This document shows, piece by piece, positions 1 through 7,154 of a stretch of DNA of 64,000 bases; within the stretch, counting starts at the first letter, position 1; the number at the start of each line of letters is the position of its first letter. The stretch is from Taibaiella sp. (GTDB lineage Bacteria > Bacteroidota > Bacteroidia > Chitinophagales > Chitinophagaceae): assembly GCA_016786705.1 (NCBI GenBank), contig JAEUVV010000010.1, positions 310,001 through 374,000 of the forward strand, read 5' to 3'. A program made the translations under genes and the position numbers. The notes under the pieces were generated by a model. That model did not search any database, had not been told where the DNA came from, and saw only the letters and a list, made by a program, of their open reading frames with translations.

Positions 1-1318
1 TTTTATTATCATTGATCTCCCTGTAATCAACAATGTTATCAATATTATTAAAATTTGAGGTACTGTAACCCGCATCTGTGTTATTGATAGCATAAGCTCC
101 CAGCAATTCTAAAGACCGGCCTGGTTTTGCTTTTGATTTGGTGGAATAAGCAGCGTTAATGCCATAGGTATTGCGTGGATTTCTCTGATCTGTTGTACGG
201 GTAAATGCAGTGCCTAAAGCAGCATAGCTTCCGTTCAGGCTCATGTCCTGGTTCCATTCACCAGGATTGTAATTTACACTGGCCTGGAAAGATTGCAGGG
301 AATCGATCTGGTAGTCCATACCTACCTTTGCCCAGCCAAAATTACCGTAGCCTTTCATACGCTGACTTGTACTGAATACAGACTCGTTTTCCTCACCGGG
401 GGAGTCTGTACGGGTACCTTCGGTTTCCAGTACCATAGACCAGCGGCTTACGCCAAAGCTGGTATTCAGCCCGAATTTACCTTTTCTATAGTTCAGGTTG
501 GCCCCCACATGTCCGTTCAACAGGTTCTGGTCAAAGTTATAGCTCGGTCCTGCGAATACAGTACCGCTAAAACCACCGATCATTTTTTTCTTGGTAATGA
601 TATTGATCACTCCGGAAGCGCCTTCGCCATCATATTTCGCACCCGGGCTGGTCAGTACTTCAATGCTCTTGATATTATCCGCCGGGATCTGGCGTAGCAC
701 ATCTTTTACTGAAGAGGCCATTAATTCAGAAGGCTTGCCGTCAATCAGCACTTTAATATTACTATTGCCACGCAGCTTCACATTGCCTTCCATATCAACG
801 GTTACCATAGGTACTTTACGCAATACGTCTGTAGCAGAACTACCCTGCGCCGATTTATCATTTTCTACATTATAATTGATGCCATCCGGTCTTTGTTCGA
901 TCACTTTTTTAAAGTCGGTCACTACCACTTCTTTCAATTGGGAACCATCAGCGATCATGACTACATCGCCCAGGTTTTTGGTACCCTCAGCAATCGTAAT
1001 GTCCTGCTCATAATTTTGAAACCCTACGTAATAGATTACCAGCTTATAAGCTCCCGCAGGTACGTTTTCGATAGAAAAGTTTCCATTTTCTTCGGTGTAA
1101 TTAAAATATTGTTTGCCTCCATTTGCTTTGGCTACCAGCACTACATTTGCCAGGTCCAGGCCTTTACCATCTACCTTATCCAGGATCCTTCCGGATACCG
1201 TATAACTTGCCACTTCGGCCGAAGTGGTTGATTGGGGCAGGACTGAATCAACCTGTGCCATTGCCGGGCTTAGCGCAGTGAGCCCTAAAAAGCTTAAAGT
1301 AAGTGGAAGTGTTCTCAT
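1..1318 (-). CDS. TonB-dependent receptor-like outer-membrane beta-barrel protein (3' part missing)
   Basis: The reading frame is open from an ATG at 1318 to the window edge, giving the first ~439 residues. A signal peptide ends near ALSPAMAQ. It is followed by a carboxypeptidase-regulatory-like (CNA-B type) domain, seen in YTVSGRILDKVDGKGLDLAN and the later VPAGAYKLVIYYVGF, at about residues 40-120. Next comes a TonB plug: residues around VLRKVPMVTVDMEGNVKLRG and IKVLIDGKPSEL, and the segment IPADNIKSIEVLTSPGAKYD with EGASGVINIITKK. The start of a beta-barrel follows. This order is typical of the Bacteroidota outer-membrane beta-barrel family related to TonB receptors but not SusC, because the SusC signature is absent. 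The substrate cannot be inferred. A -7-like TATTTTTG (1339-1346, minus strand) lies just upstream. Confidence 0.9.
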   Translation of the reverse strand, partial: MRTLPLTLSFLGLTALSPAMAQVDSVLPQSTTSAEVASYTVSGRILDKVDGKGLDLANVVLVAKANGGKQYFNYTEENGNFSIENVPAGAYKLVIYYVGFQNYEQDITIAEGTKNLGDVVMIADGSQLKEVVVTDFKKVIEQRPDGINYNVENDKSAQGSSATDVLRKVPMVTVDMEGNVKLRGNSNIKVLIDGKPSELMASSVKDVLRQIPADNIKSIEVLTSPGAKYDGEGASGVINIITKKKMIGGFSGTVFAGPSYNFDQNLLNGHVGANLNYRKGKFGLNTSFGVSRWSMVLETEGTRTDSPGEENESVFSTSQRMKGYGNFGWAKVGMDYQIDSLQSFQASVNYNPGEWNQDMSLNGSYAALGTAFTRTTDQRNPRNTYGINAAYSTKSKAKPGRSLELLGAYAINNTDAGYSTSNFNNIDNIVDYREINDNK

Positions 1319-1338
1319 TATTGACAAGTTTTATGGTA

Positions 1339-1346
1339 CAAAAATA
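1339..1346 (-). promoter_or_regulatory. Putative -7 element of the TonB-type receptor gene
   Basis: On the minus strand TATTTTTG matches the Bacteroidota -7 consensus TAnnTTTG and lies 20 bases before the ATG at 1318. No good -33 TTTG is visible at the expected distance. A C/G-rich inverted repeat (1371-1383) lies where it would be. Confidence 0.45.
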
Positions 1347-1370
1347 GAGAGTCGCTCTTTAAATTTCGTA

Positions 1371-1383
1371 CCCCTAAAAGGGG
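1371..1383. promoter_or_regulatory. CCCCT-AAA-AGGGG inverted repeat upstream of receptor gene
   Basis: A 5-base perfect inverted repeat with a 3-base centre sits about 25 bases upstream of the putative -7 element of the receptor gene. This is a position where an operator could act. It is short, so chance is possible. Confidence 0.25.
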
Positions 1384-1472
1384 GATTTTTAATTGTTTAT
1401 GCAAAGATAGGCCTGCCCAGAGCCGCAGCACAACAGCCTTTCGGCGAATGTCATTGAGCGCTCGGTAAATAA

Positions 1473-1502
1473 AAAGGGCTGCTTCGGTCGAAGCAGCCCT
1501 TT
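1473..1502 (-). terminator. Rho-independent terminator of the T9SS adhesin-like gene
   Basis: A perfect 13-bp stem (AAAGGGCTGCTTC with GAAGCAGCCCTTT) has a 4-base loop. It lies 22 bases past the stop of the minus-strand gene ending at 1525 and is followed on that strand by TTATTT. Confidence 0.85.
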
Positions 1503-1524
1503 AGGTTCATTTATAAACTATTGC

Positions 1525-3414
1525 TTATTTCACTACAGCTTTAACCGTACCGAAACCGTTTTCGCTGATCACGCGGATCACGTACATACCGGCATTCAGG
1601 TTAAGGCTTGTAAAGCTCAAGCGGTTAGCACCAGCTTGTACAGTAGCTTTTTGAGTAGCTACTTTACGGCCCAGTAAATCGAACAATTGCAGCTCGATAT
1701 TTTCGTTAGCTTTCACTTCGACATTCAGGTTGATCTGGTTAGTAGTTGGCTCACCTAACACCTGGATACCCACAGTAGCGCCGTTTACCGTTTTAATGCT
1801 GGTTGCATTTTCAACTTTGATATCGTCATAAGCTAATTCATAAGTACCAGTAGTACCGCACTCATAAGTGAATGCCAGGTAGAAAGGAGTAGATTTGTAA
1901 GCCGTTAAGTTAACATTGCTGATTTGCGTCCATGTATCTTCAGCAGGAGCTGTTGCTAAACCCGGTACATTTACTTCAGTCCATGTAGCGTTAGCAGGAT
2001 TTTCACCGGCAACATAATCAGTAGATACCATTAATTTTCTTGTAGCAGTTCCTGAAAATCTCCTTGTTTGCCAGAAGCTTAAAGTTGGATTAGCCATAGC
2101 AGAGAAATCAAAAGGTGCTTTAGAGATCAACCAGTCTTTATTATTTGTAGATACACCGGCACCTGTTCCGCCGTTAATATATACAGCGAATGAGTCAGCA
2201 CCGGAAGTAGGTTTGTTTCTACCGAATCTGGAACATCTCCAGGTCGCAGTACCTTGCTCGCTATACTCAACAAAAACGCCCATTTCTGTATTGATACAGT
2301 TCATGAATTTCTCATCCAGGGAAGTTAAAGGAGTCGGAGGTGGAGGGGTTACGGTATCTTCAGTAGAGAAAACCCAGCTAGTAGCATTGTAGATACCCAG
2401 GCTTCTCATAGTACCTGATAAGTTAGTAGCTACAGTAGAATCGTATTCAACGTGATAGTCACTGTTATTTTCTAATGTAATACCAGTTACAATCACAGAG
2501 TCTTCCACAAATGTTACTGCGGCAGATGGAACGGTAAAGGTTTGTGTAGCACCACCGGTTTTAACCAGTTTGATATTACCAGTACCGGCCGCAACTGTAG
2601 AATCAAATACCATTGCTAACCTGTTAGTAGACAAAGCAACATTTGTTGCACCGTGTGCGGGAACTTTATTTTGTAATACGATATGAGTTGTTACAGGGGC
2701 AGAGCCTGTAGTGAAGGTAACATTTAAGTCATCAATACCTAACCCATCATCATTCCCTGCAATATTAATATCTCTCCATTTTAAAATGATAGAGCCGCCA
2801 ACAGGAATGTTAACGGAGATAGTACCGGTTTTTGTAGTGCTATTAGCAGCAGCATTACCGTCTAAAGCACCAGCAGTAGTTGAAGATACCAGAGAATTAA
2901 AGTTTAAAGCAACTACATTAGTCCAGTTTGCCGATACAGTATCAGATACTGCAGCAGCTACTGTACTGTAAGCAAATGACAAAGTGTCTGGAGATGTATT
3001 ACCACCAACTCTCCATTGTTCTCCTTTAAAAGAAATATTCAAACCAGTGATTGCAGCACCACTATTATTAACAAATTTAACACCGAACGTAGCTTGTAAA
3101 CCGTTTGATGCAACACCGCCGATTCCTCTTTCTGTCGCACTATTAGTACCAAAGCTATATGTATCTCCGTTATTCACAGAACCATCGCCTGTTCTGTACT
3201 GACCATTTGCATTGCTTCCTAATTCTGCGATTGCCCAACCATTTGGTAAAGTCGTGAATGTACTTCCTGTTGCGCTTTCCAGTGTATTAAAATCCTGCGT
3301 GTAGTTAAGTGAACCAGCTGTAATGCTCACCTGTGCGTTTGACTTAGTTGCCAAACCTGCTAACAACATCGTCCCGATCGCTGCAGCACATACTTGTGTA
3401 ATGTTTGTTTTCAT
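1525..3414 (-). CDS. T9SS-secreted multidomain surface protein (Ig-like and choice-of-anchor J type domains)
   Basis: The product is 629 residues. I chose the ATG at 3414 because it starts directly with a signal peptide (MKTNITQVCAAAIGTMLLAG, cleavage after SNAQ). The frame is open 23 codons further upstream. The N-terminal ~230 residues look like the beta-rich region found in many secreted Bacteroidota proteins (YTQDFNTL then LPNGWAIAE). An Ig-like Big_5/SbsA type domain follows (NKVPAHGATNVALSTNRLAM). Then comes a beta-sandwich resembling choice-of-anchor J (KDWLISKAPFDFS, LSFWQTRRF, AYDDIKVEN). The last ~75 residues are a T9SS type A sorting domain (QLFDLLGRKVATQ ending YVIRVISENGFGTVKAVVK). 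No catalytic motif is seen, so it is more likely an adhesin or surface protein than an enzyme. Confidence 0.85.
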   Translation of the reverse strand: MKTNITQVCAAAIGTMLLAGLATKSNAQVSITAGSLNYTQDFNTLESATGSTFTTLPNGWAIAELGSNANGQYRTGDGSVNNGDTYSFGTNSATERGIGGVASNGLQATFGVKFVNNSGAAITGLNISFKGEQWRVGGNTSPDTLSFAYSTVAAAVSDTVSANWTNVVALNFNSLVSSTTAGALDGNAAANSTTKTGTISVNIPVGGSIILKWRDINIAGNDDGLGIDDLNVTFTTGSAPVTTHIVLQNKVPAHGATNVALSTNRLAMVFDSTVAAGTGNIKLVKTGGATQTFTVPSAAVTFVEDSVIVTGITLENNSDYHVEYDSTVATNLSGTMRSLGIYNATSWVFSTEDTVTPPPPTPLTSLDEKFMNCINTEMGVFVEYSEQGTATWRCSRFGRNKPTSGADSFAVYINGGTGAGVSTNNKDWLISKAPFDFSAMANPTLSFWQTRRFSGTATRKLMVSTDYVAGENPANATWTEVNVPGLATAPAEDTWTQISNVNLTAYKSTPFYLAFTYECGTTGTYELAYDDIKVENATSIKTVNGATVGIQVLGEPTTNQINLNVEVKANENIELQLFDLLGRKVATQKATVQAGANRLSFTSLNLNAGMYVIRVISENGFGTVKAVVK

Positions 3415-3529
3415 AATTAAAATCAGAGTTTTTCCAATATCAAACGCAAAGTTAGCAAATGAATCTGATTTATATTGATTCAAAATATTGATAATAAAAG
3501 AATAACAAATATCACTGTTCTATACAAAT

Positions 3530-3563
3530 AAATATCCGGCAACCAGGTGATTGCCGGATATTT
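3530..3563. terminator. Hairpin between the T9SS gene and the paralogue pair, probable terminator
   Basis: A perfect 13-bp stem (AAATATCCGGCAA with TTGCCGGATATTT) has an 8-base loop. It lies 146 bases beyond the minus-strand gene ending at 3709 and upstream of the start at 3414, so it probably stops transcription from the paralogue pair. T-rich sequence lies on both sides. The string CCGGATATTTTAAT from its right arm recurs at about 3660. Confidence 0.6.
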
Positions 3564-3708
3564 TAATTACCGTTCATGGATATTATGGAGTAAGTTTGTA
3601 TTGATTTTGTACAACTTTTTACCTCTAAAAAATAGTATTCCAATTCCTGAGTTTATTTCCGGATATTTTAATATTTGCTCCCGATTTTATGGTCCGGGCT
3701 CAACTAAT

Positions 3709-4323
3709 CTACATACTTTTATCGCTGACGCTATTTTGGTATAGGGAACCCAGGCCCGACAGCTCTTTGCTTTCCATAAAATACAGCAGTTTGGGCTTTA
3801 ACAGCTCTTTAAAATCATTATTGAATTTTTTGGGTGCTTTAGGATAAGGCGGAACCATCTTCCAGTCCAGGATCGTATCCCTGCTTTTTATGGTTCCCTC
3901 AAAGTGAGCGATAAATTTTTTTAACCGCATCCCCCATACATATAGCTCGACCGGAAGACTGGCTTTTATTTTTTCTTCCTGTATACTGAATGTTCCAACA
4001 ATGTTTTGAAATGATTTCAAGTTTTGAAAATATGTTATAGAGCTTAATGAGGTCCCCATATCTCCTCCTCCAGATAAATAAACAGCATTACTATCGTTTA
4101 ATATATATATTGGGGAGAATATTTTATAGTGTTCCATTCTTCTTTCTCCGCATGGCATACGCGAAGTATCGTAGGTACTATATAAGCCATCGGTTCTAAG
4201 TTTTAATGGCCGGATATCTGGACTACTCCCGTTTAAAGGATAATTATCACCTGTTTGCGCACAAACACTTAGTGCACCAAACAAACAAATAGTAAGTATA
4301 GATTTCATAGTGAGCATTTTCAT
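3709..4323 (-). CDS. Exported protein of unknown function, paralogue of next gene
   Basis: The product is 204 residues. I recognise no family. A signal peptide (MKSILTICLFGALSVCAQ) begins at the second or third Met, so the true start could be at 4308. The C-terminal half matches the neighbouring gene at 4430-5008: both have FEG, then DWKMVPPYPKAPKKFNNDF here against NWKLVSPYPKVNKKLNENF there, with similar spacing. The two are tandem duplicates that have diverged strongly. The gene is visibly AT-rich compared with ruvX and the genes beyond, which may mean recent acquisition or relaxed selection. A periplasmic or surface location is inferred from the signal peptide. Confidence 0.65.
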   Translation of the reverse strand: MKMLTMKSILTICLFGALSVCAQTGDNYPLNGSSPDIRPLKLRTDGLYSTYDTSRMPCGERRMEHYKIFSPIYILNDSNAVYLSGGGDMGTSLSSITYFQNLKSFQNIVGTFSIQEEKIKASLPVELYVWGMRLKKFIAHFEGTIKSRDTILDWKMVPPYPKAPKKFNNDFKELLKPKLLYFMESKELSGLGSLYQNSVSDKSM

Positions 4324-4429
4324 TATTTACCACTAAAAAAACTTCATTAATCACCTTGAGCTAAGAAAGGAAATATAACATTTTCCTTAATAAAACTGAA
4401 TGTGTTTTAAATAGCTGCTTAATAGCGGA

Positions 4430-5008
4430 TCAATTTATCCAGGCCTCCTTAGCCTCGATTAGCCGGACTCCCTGACTAGGTGAAAATTTTAAATCTTTTC
4501 CTGTTTTCAATGTGTCAAAGTTTTCATTTAGTTTTTTATTGACTTTGGGATAAGGACTAACCAATTTCCAGTTTGTAATCATAGTGGTATCAACAATTAT
4601 TCCTTCAAAACAGGTTTTATAGTATTTAAATCTTAATCCCCTGGTGAAAAACTGGAACCAAAATTCGGCTTTAATTAAATTATTTTCGATTTTATATTTC
4701 CCCCAACTTATTCCATAGAAATCTTTCAATACCATCCGCTTTGTTATATCAATAAAATTCAAACTATCGGTATCTTTAATGCCAAGGTTACAATACATAA
4801 CATTTCCATTATTAAAGAAAATAAGAGTACCTGTTTTCAAAAAATTCATATCGCTGCTTCCTTGGTATTGACCAGACAATTGACTGTCTATGAAATATCC
4901 GTACTCAAATACAGCTTTTTCTAACGGTATACTTTTATTGGCATGCTGCGCATTACTCTTACCCGGGCAGCATACAATGAAAGTAATCCAAATAATAGCA
5001 TTTTTCAT
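4430..5008 (-). CDS. Exported protein of unknown function, paralogue of previous gene
   Basis: The product is 192 residues with a short signal peptide (MKNAIIWITFIVCCPGKSNAQ). The segment WGKYKIENNLIKAEFWFQFF matches a lipocalin-like pattern of small beta proteins that end in a comparison of measured and reference values. This resemblance is weak and I do not assign a family. It shares the FEG...NWKLVSPYPK...LNENF block with the gene at 3709-4323, 106 bases downstream in the same direction, so the pair probably forms one transcription unit. It is AT-rich like its partner. Confidence 0.65.
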   Translation of the reverse strand: MKNAIIWITFIVCCPGKSNAQHANKSIPLEKAVFEYGYFIDSQLSGQYQGSSDMNFLKTGTLIFFNNGNVMYCNLGIKDTDSLNFIDITKRMVLKDFYGISWGKYKIENNLIKAEFWFQFFTRGLRFKYYKTCFEGIIVDTTMITNWKLVSPYPKVNKKLNENFDTLKTGKDLKFSPSQGVRLIEAKEAWIN

Positions 5009-5131
5009 TAGTACTAAAAATAGCAGATGACAGAAAGTAACATAAACTGGAAAAGCTTTTATCTAAAAGATACTTCAATAGAACTTACTTTGGCAAAATT
5101 TACCAGCAGGACTCAGGCCGGATATGTGCTC

Positions 5132-5545
5132 CTACTGCTGCCCGTCCAGGTAGCCCTGCAGTAATATTCTTGCGCTCATTTCATCGATCAGCGCTTTATT
5201 TTGGCGGTCCTTTTTCTTAAGGCCGCTATCGATCATGGCCTGGAAAGCCATCTTGGAAGTATAACGCTCATCCCAAAGCAGTACCTGCTTATCAGCAAAG
5301 AGTTTTTGCAATTGCCCCTGTACTTTTTCTACTTTCTCTGTAATATCGGTAGCGGTACCATCCAGGTTCCGGGGATGGCCCAATAATATGGTATCAACCT
5401 CATGCTCCAGGAAAATCTGTTTCAGTTCCCAGACCAGCTTTTCGGTATCCACGGTTTTAATGCCTGTAGCCAGCATGCGTAAAGGATCACTGATCGCCAA
5501 ACCTGTACGCTTCTTGCCATAATCTATCGCTATGATCCTTTTCAT
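5132..5545 (-). CDS. ruvX: Holliday junction resolvase-like RuvX/YqgF (pre-16S rRNA nuclease family)
   Basis: The 137 residues are the full length of the family. The RNase H-like fold begins MKRIIAIDYGKKRTGLAISD, whose Asp8 and following G-K-K-R-T-G are the family signature. DTILLGHPRNLDGT and the late LLWDERYTSKMA carry the other conserved acidic and arginine residues, and DEMSARILLQGYLD closes the domain. In other bacteria YqgF processes the 5' end of 16S rRNA and the protein has also been called a putative Holliday junction resolvase. The start ATG shares one base with the stop of the upstream DUF5683 gene (TAATG), so the two are likely translationally coupled. Confidence 0.93.
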   Translation of the reverse strand: MKRIIAIDYGKKRTGLAISDPLRMLATGIKTVDTEKLVWELKQIFLEHEVDTILLGHPRNLDGTATDITEKVEKVQGQLQKLFADKQVLLWDERYTSKMAFQAMIDSGLKKKDRQNKALIDEMSARILLQGYLDGQQ

Positions 5546-6252
5546 TACTTTAATTTAAATGCAAATGTAACACCCGGCACTATGCCGTAGGGTGTGGGCA
5601 TGCCTGTAGGCCGCACCTGTAAACTAATATCGTCTGAAACATCAAAACCCTTGAGGTGCGCAGCGGCATTAGCCTCGATAACCTGCAGGCCGTAGCCGGC
5701 CACGGAAAGTAAAACGGTCATATCCAGGAAGCGTTTATAGTAGTCACGGTCGCTCTGTACATCGGCCAGGCTGAAGTTTTCGTATTTAGGCAGCAGGAAA
5801 GTTCCTTTATCCAGCCGGTAGGCATACTCCCGCCGGGCATCATTATAATTGGTTGAATTATCAATAAAAAAATAAACGCCTACCCCTAACAGCCCGTAAA
5901 TGATCGGTAATTTAATATAAAGATGATCACGGTTATTGATCTGGCCCAGGCCCGGGAAAATAAGCGAATAAAATGCAGAACGTTTAGGAATCACCACCGA
6001 GTCCCGCCAGGCAAAAATGCCCTTTCGCCGCTCTTGTGGCACTACAATAATATGACTGCTGCTGTCAAATTCAACAGGCCGCGCAGCGCTTACAGTATCC
6101 TTCTTCACCTTAAGGGAATCGGCAGTCAGGTCATTACTGATCTTATCCCTGAAAGACGGCTTCGACGTGCCGGTCCGCAAGGAGTCCTGAGCAAAACTGC
6201 TTAAGCCGGTAAACAATAAAACAACAAAAGTGAATAATTTAAAACCACGCAT
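5545..6252 (-). CDS. DUF5683 domain membrane protein
   Basis: The product is 235 residues with a signal peptide (FTFVVLLFTGLSSFAQ). The diagnostic part is PKRSAFYSLIFPGLGQINNR followed by KLPIIYGLLGVGVYFFIDNS, the DUF5683 domain common in Bacteroidota. It has a P-G-L-G-Q-x-x-N turn and two hydrophobic segments. Function is unknown and an envelope location is inferred. It sits between a carboxypeptidase-regulatory-domain gene 12 bases upstream and ruvX, which it overlaps by one base, so all three genes probably form one operon. Confidence 0.85.
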   Translation of the reverse strand: MRGFKLFTFVVLLFTGLSSFAQDSLRTGTSKPSFRDKISNDLTADSLKVKKDTVSAARPVEFDSSSHIIVVPQERRKGIFAWRDSVVIPKRSAFYSLIFPGLGQINNRDHLYIKLPIIYGLLGVGVYFFIDNSTNYNDARREYAYRLDKGTFLLPKYENFSLADVQSDRDYYKRFLDMTVLLSVAGYGLQVIEANAAAHLKGFDVSDDISLQVRPTGMPTPYGIVPGVTFAFKLK

Positions 6253-6264
6253 ATGCTTCCTTGC

Positions 6265-6987
6265 TTATCTGTCAAAATTATACTGTCTGGTATCCGGGTT
6301 TTTAAGCCGCTCCTGCCATAGTTTAAAGTCTTTAACCGTATCCTTGATATAAGAATAATATTGGTATTCGTTCATCCCTCTTATCAGCTCATAAGGCGGG
6401 CGATACCTTTGTTTATAAAGTTCCAGGCTTTCTTCATCCAGGCCGGATAGTTGCACGATAAGGCGGTCATTAAACACATAGTCCACAAATTTATCCCGCT
6501 CCCAGATCTCGTAGTTTTTCTGGAAGGCCCAGATCATACGGTTGCGTTTACTCATCGCGTCAAAAGGATGCTGGATAATATCAAGGCCGGTGAGTTTATA
6601 ATGATCCAGGGCCTGCTGGTATAATTCGCGGCGCTTGATGCTGTCGATCTTGGCCCCCATAAAATAATCCTGGGCAGTCAATTGGTTTTCAATCAGGGTA
6701 GCGGCTTCTTTCAGCTGGATTTTATAGAAAGGCAGGTATTGTTCCGATTTTATGCGCACTCTGGCTACATCATATCCCGCCATCCTGAATTCAACAAGTT
6801 CGCCCTTAGCCACCTCCAATTCAAAGTTGCCATTTTTATCCGTATACACTTCCTTACTGCTATGCACATTGGTAATGCTCACCCCCGGCAAAGGAAGTTC
6901 TGTAAGCAGGTCAAGAACAATACCTTTTATAGGCACGGCAAGCGCATGCAGGTGCAGCAGGACCAAAAGCCCTGAAACAAAAAACAT
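6265..6987 (-). CDS. Exported protein with carboxypeptidase-regulatory-like domain
   Basis: The product is 240 residues from the ATG at 6987. An upstream TTG at 7035 keeps the frame open, but the ATG begins right at the signal peptide (MFFVSGLLVLLHLHALAVP) and lies better downstream of a TATTTTTG at 7055-7062. After the signal peptide comes a beta-sandwich of the carboxypeptidase-D regulatory-like/DUF4480 type (IKGIVLDLLTELPLPGVSIT, YTDKNGNFELEV), here without a TonB receptor attached. The rest, rich in Tyr and charged residues, is unrecognised. It is the first gene of the operon with DUF5683 and ruvX. Confidence 0.75.
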   Translation of the reverse strand: MFFVSGLLVLLHLHALAVPIKGIVLDLLTELPLPGVSITNVHSSKEVYTDKNGNFELEVAKGELVEFRMAGYDVARVRIKSEQYLPFYKIQLKEAATLIENQLTAQDYFMGAKIDSIKRRELYQQALDHYKLTGLDIIQHPFDAMSKRNRMIWAFQKNYEIWERDKFVDYVFNDRLIVQLSGLDEESLELYKQRYRPPYELIRGMNEYQYYSYIKDTVKDFKLWQERLKNPDTRQYNFDR

Positions 6988-7054
6988 CTTTTGCAAAAAA
7001 GAAAGTGGTCTGTTACTATCAGTAAAAACGGTCAATCGAGAAAAATTTATCGGA

Positions 7055-7062
7055 CAAAAATA
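7055..7062 (-). promoter_or_regulatory. Putative -7 element of the ruvX operon
   Basis: On the minus strand TATTTTTG fits TAnnTTTG and lies about 70 bases upstream of the ATG at 6987. No clear -33 element is visible. Confidence 0.4.
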
Positions 7063-7088
7063 GTAAAATATAGGGACAAGGATTAATA

Positions 7089-7134
7089 AAAAACCTCATT
7101 ACACTTCGCATTAAACGGGTATAACGAGGTTTTT
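7089..7134 (-). terminator. Terminator of the PpiC/SurA-type isomerase gene
   Basis: A 16-bp stem encloses 14 bases. The two positions that mismatch on the plus strand are G-U pairs on the minus strand. The hairpin is therefore complete only in minus-strand RNA, matching the gene that ends at 7155. Confidence 0.8.
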
Positions 7135-7154
7135 GGTATGTTAGAATTACAATA

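Noticed and set aside
3547..3744. 65-codon plus-strand frame between the T9SS gene and the paralogue pair
   Set aside because: No promoter, no domain; it overlaps the terminator hairpin and the 3' end of the minus-strand gene.
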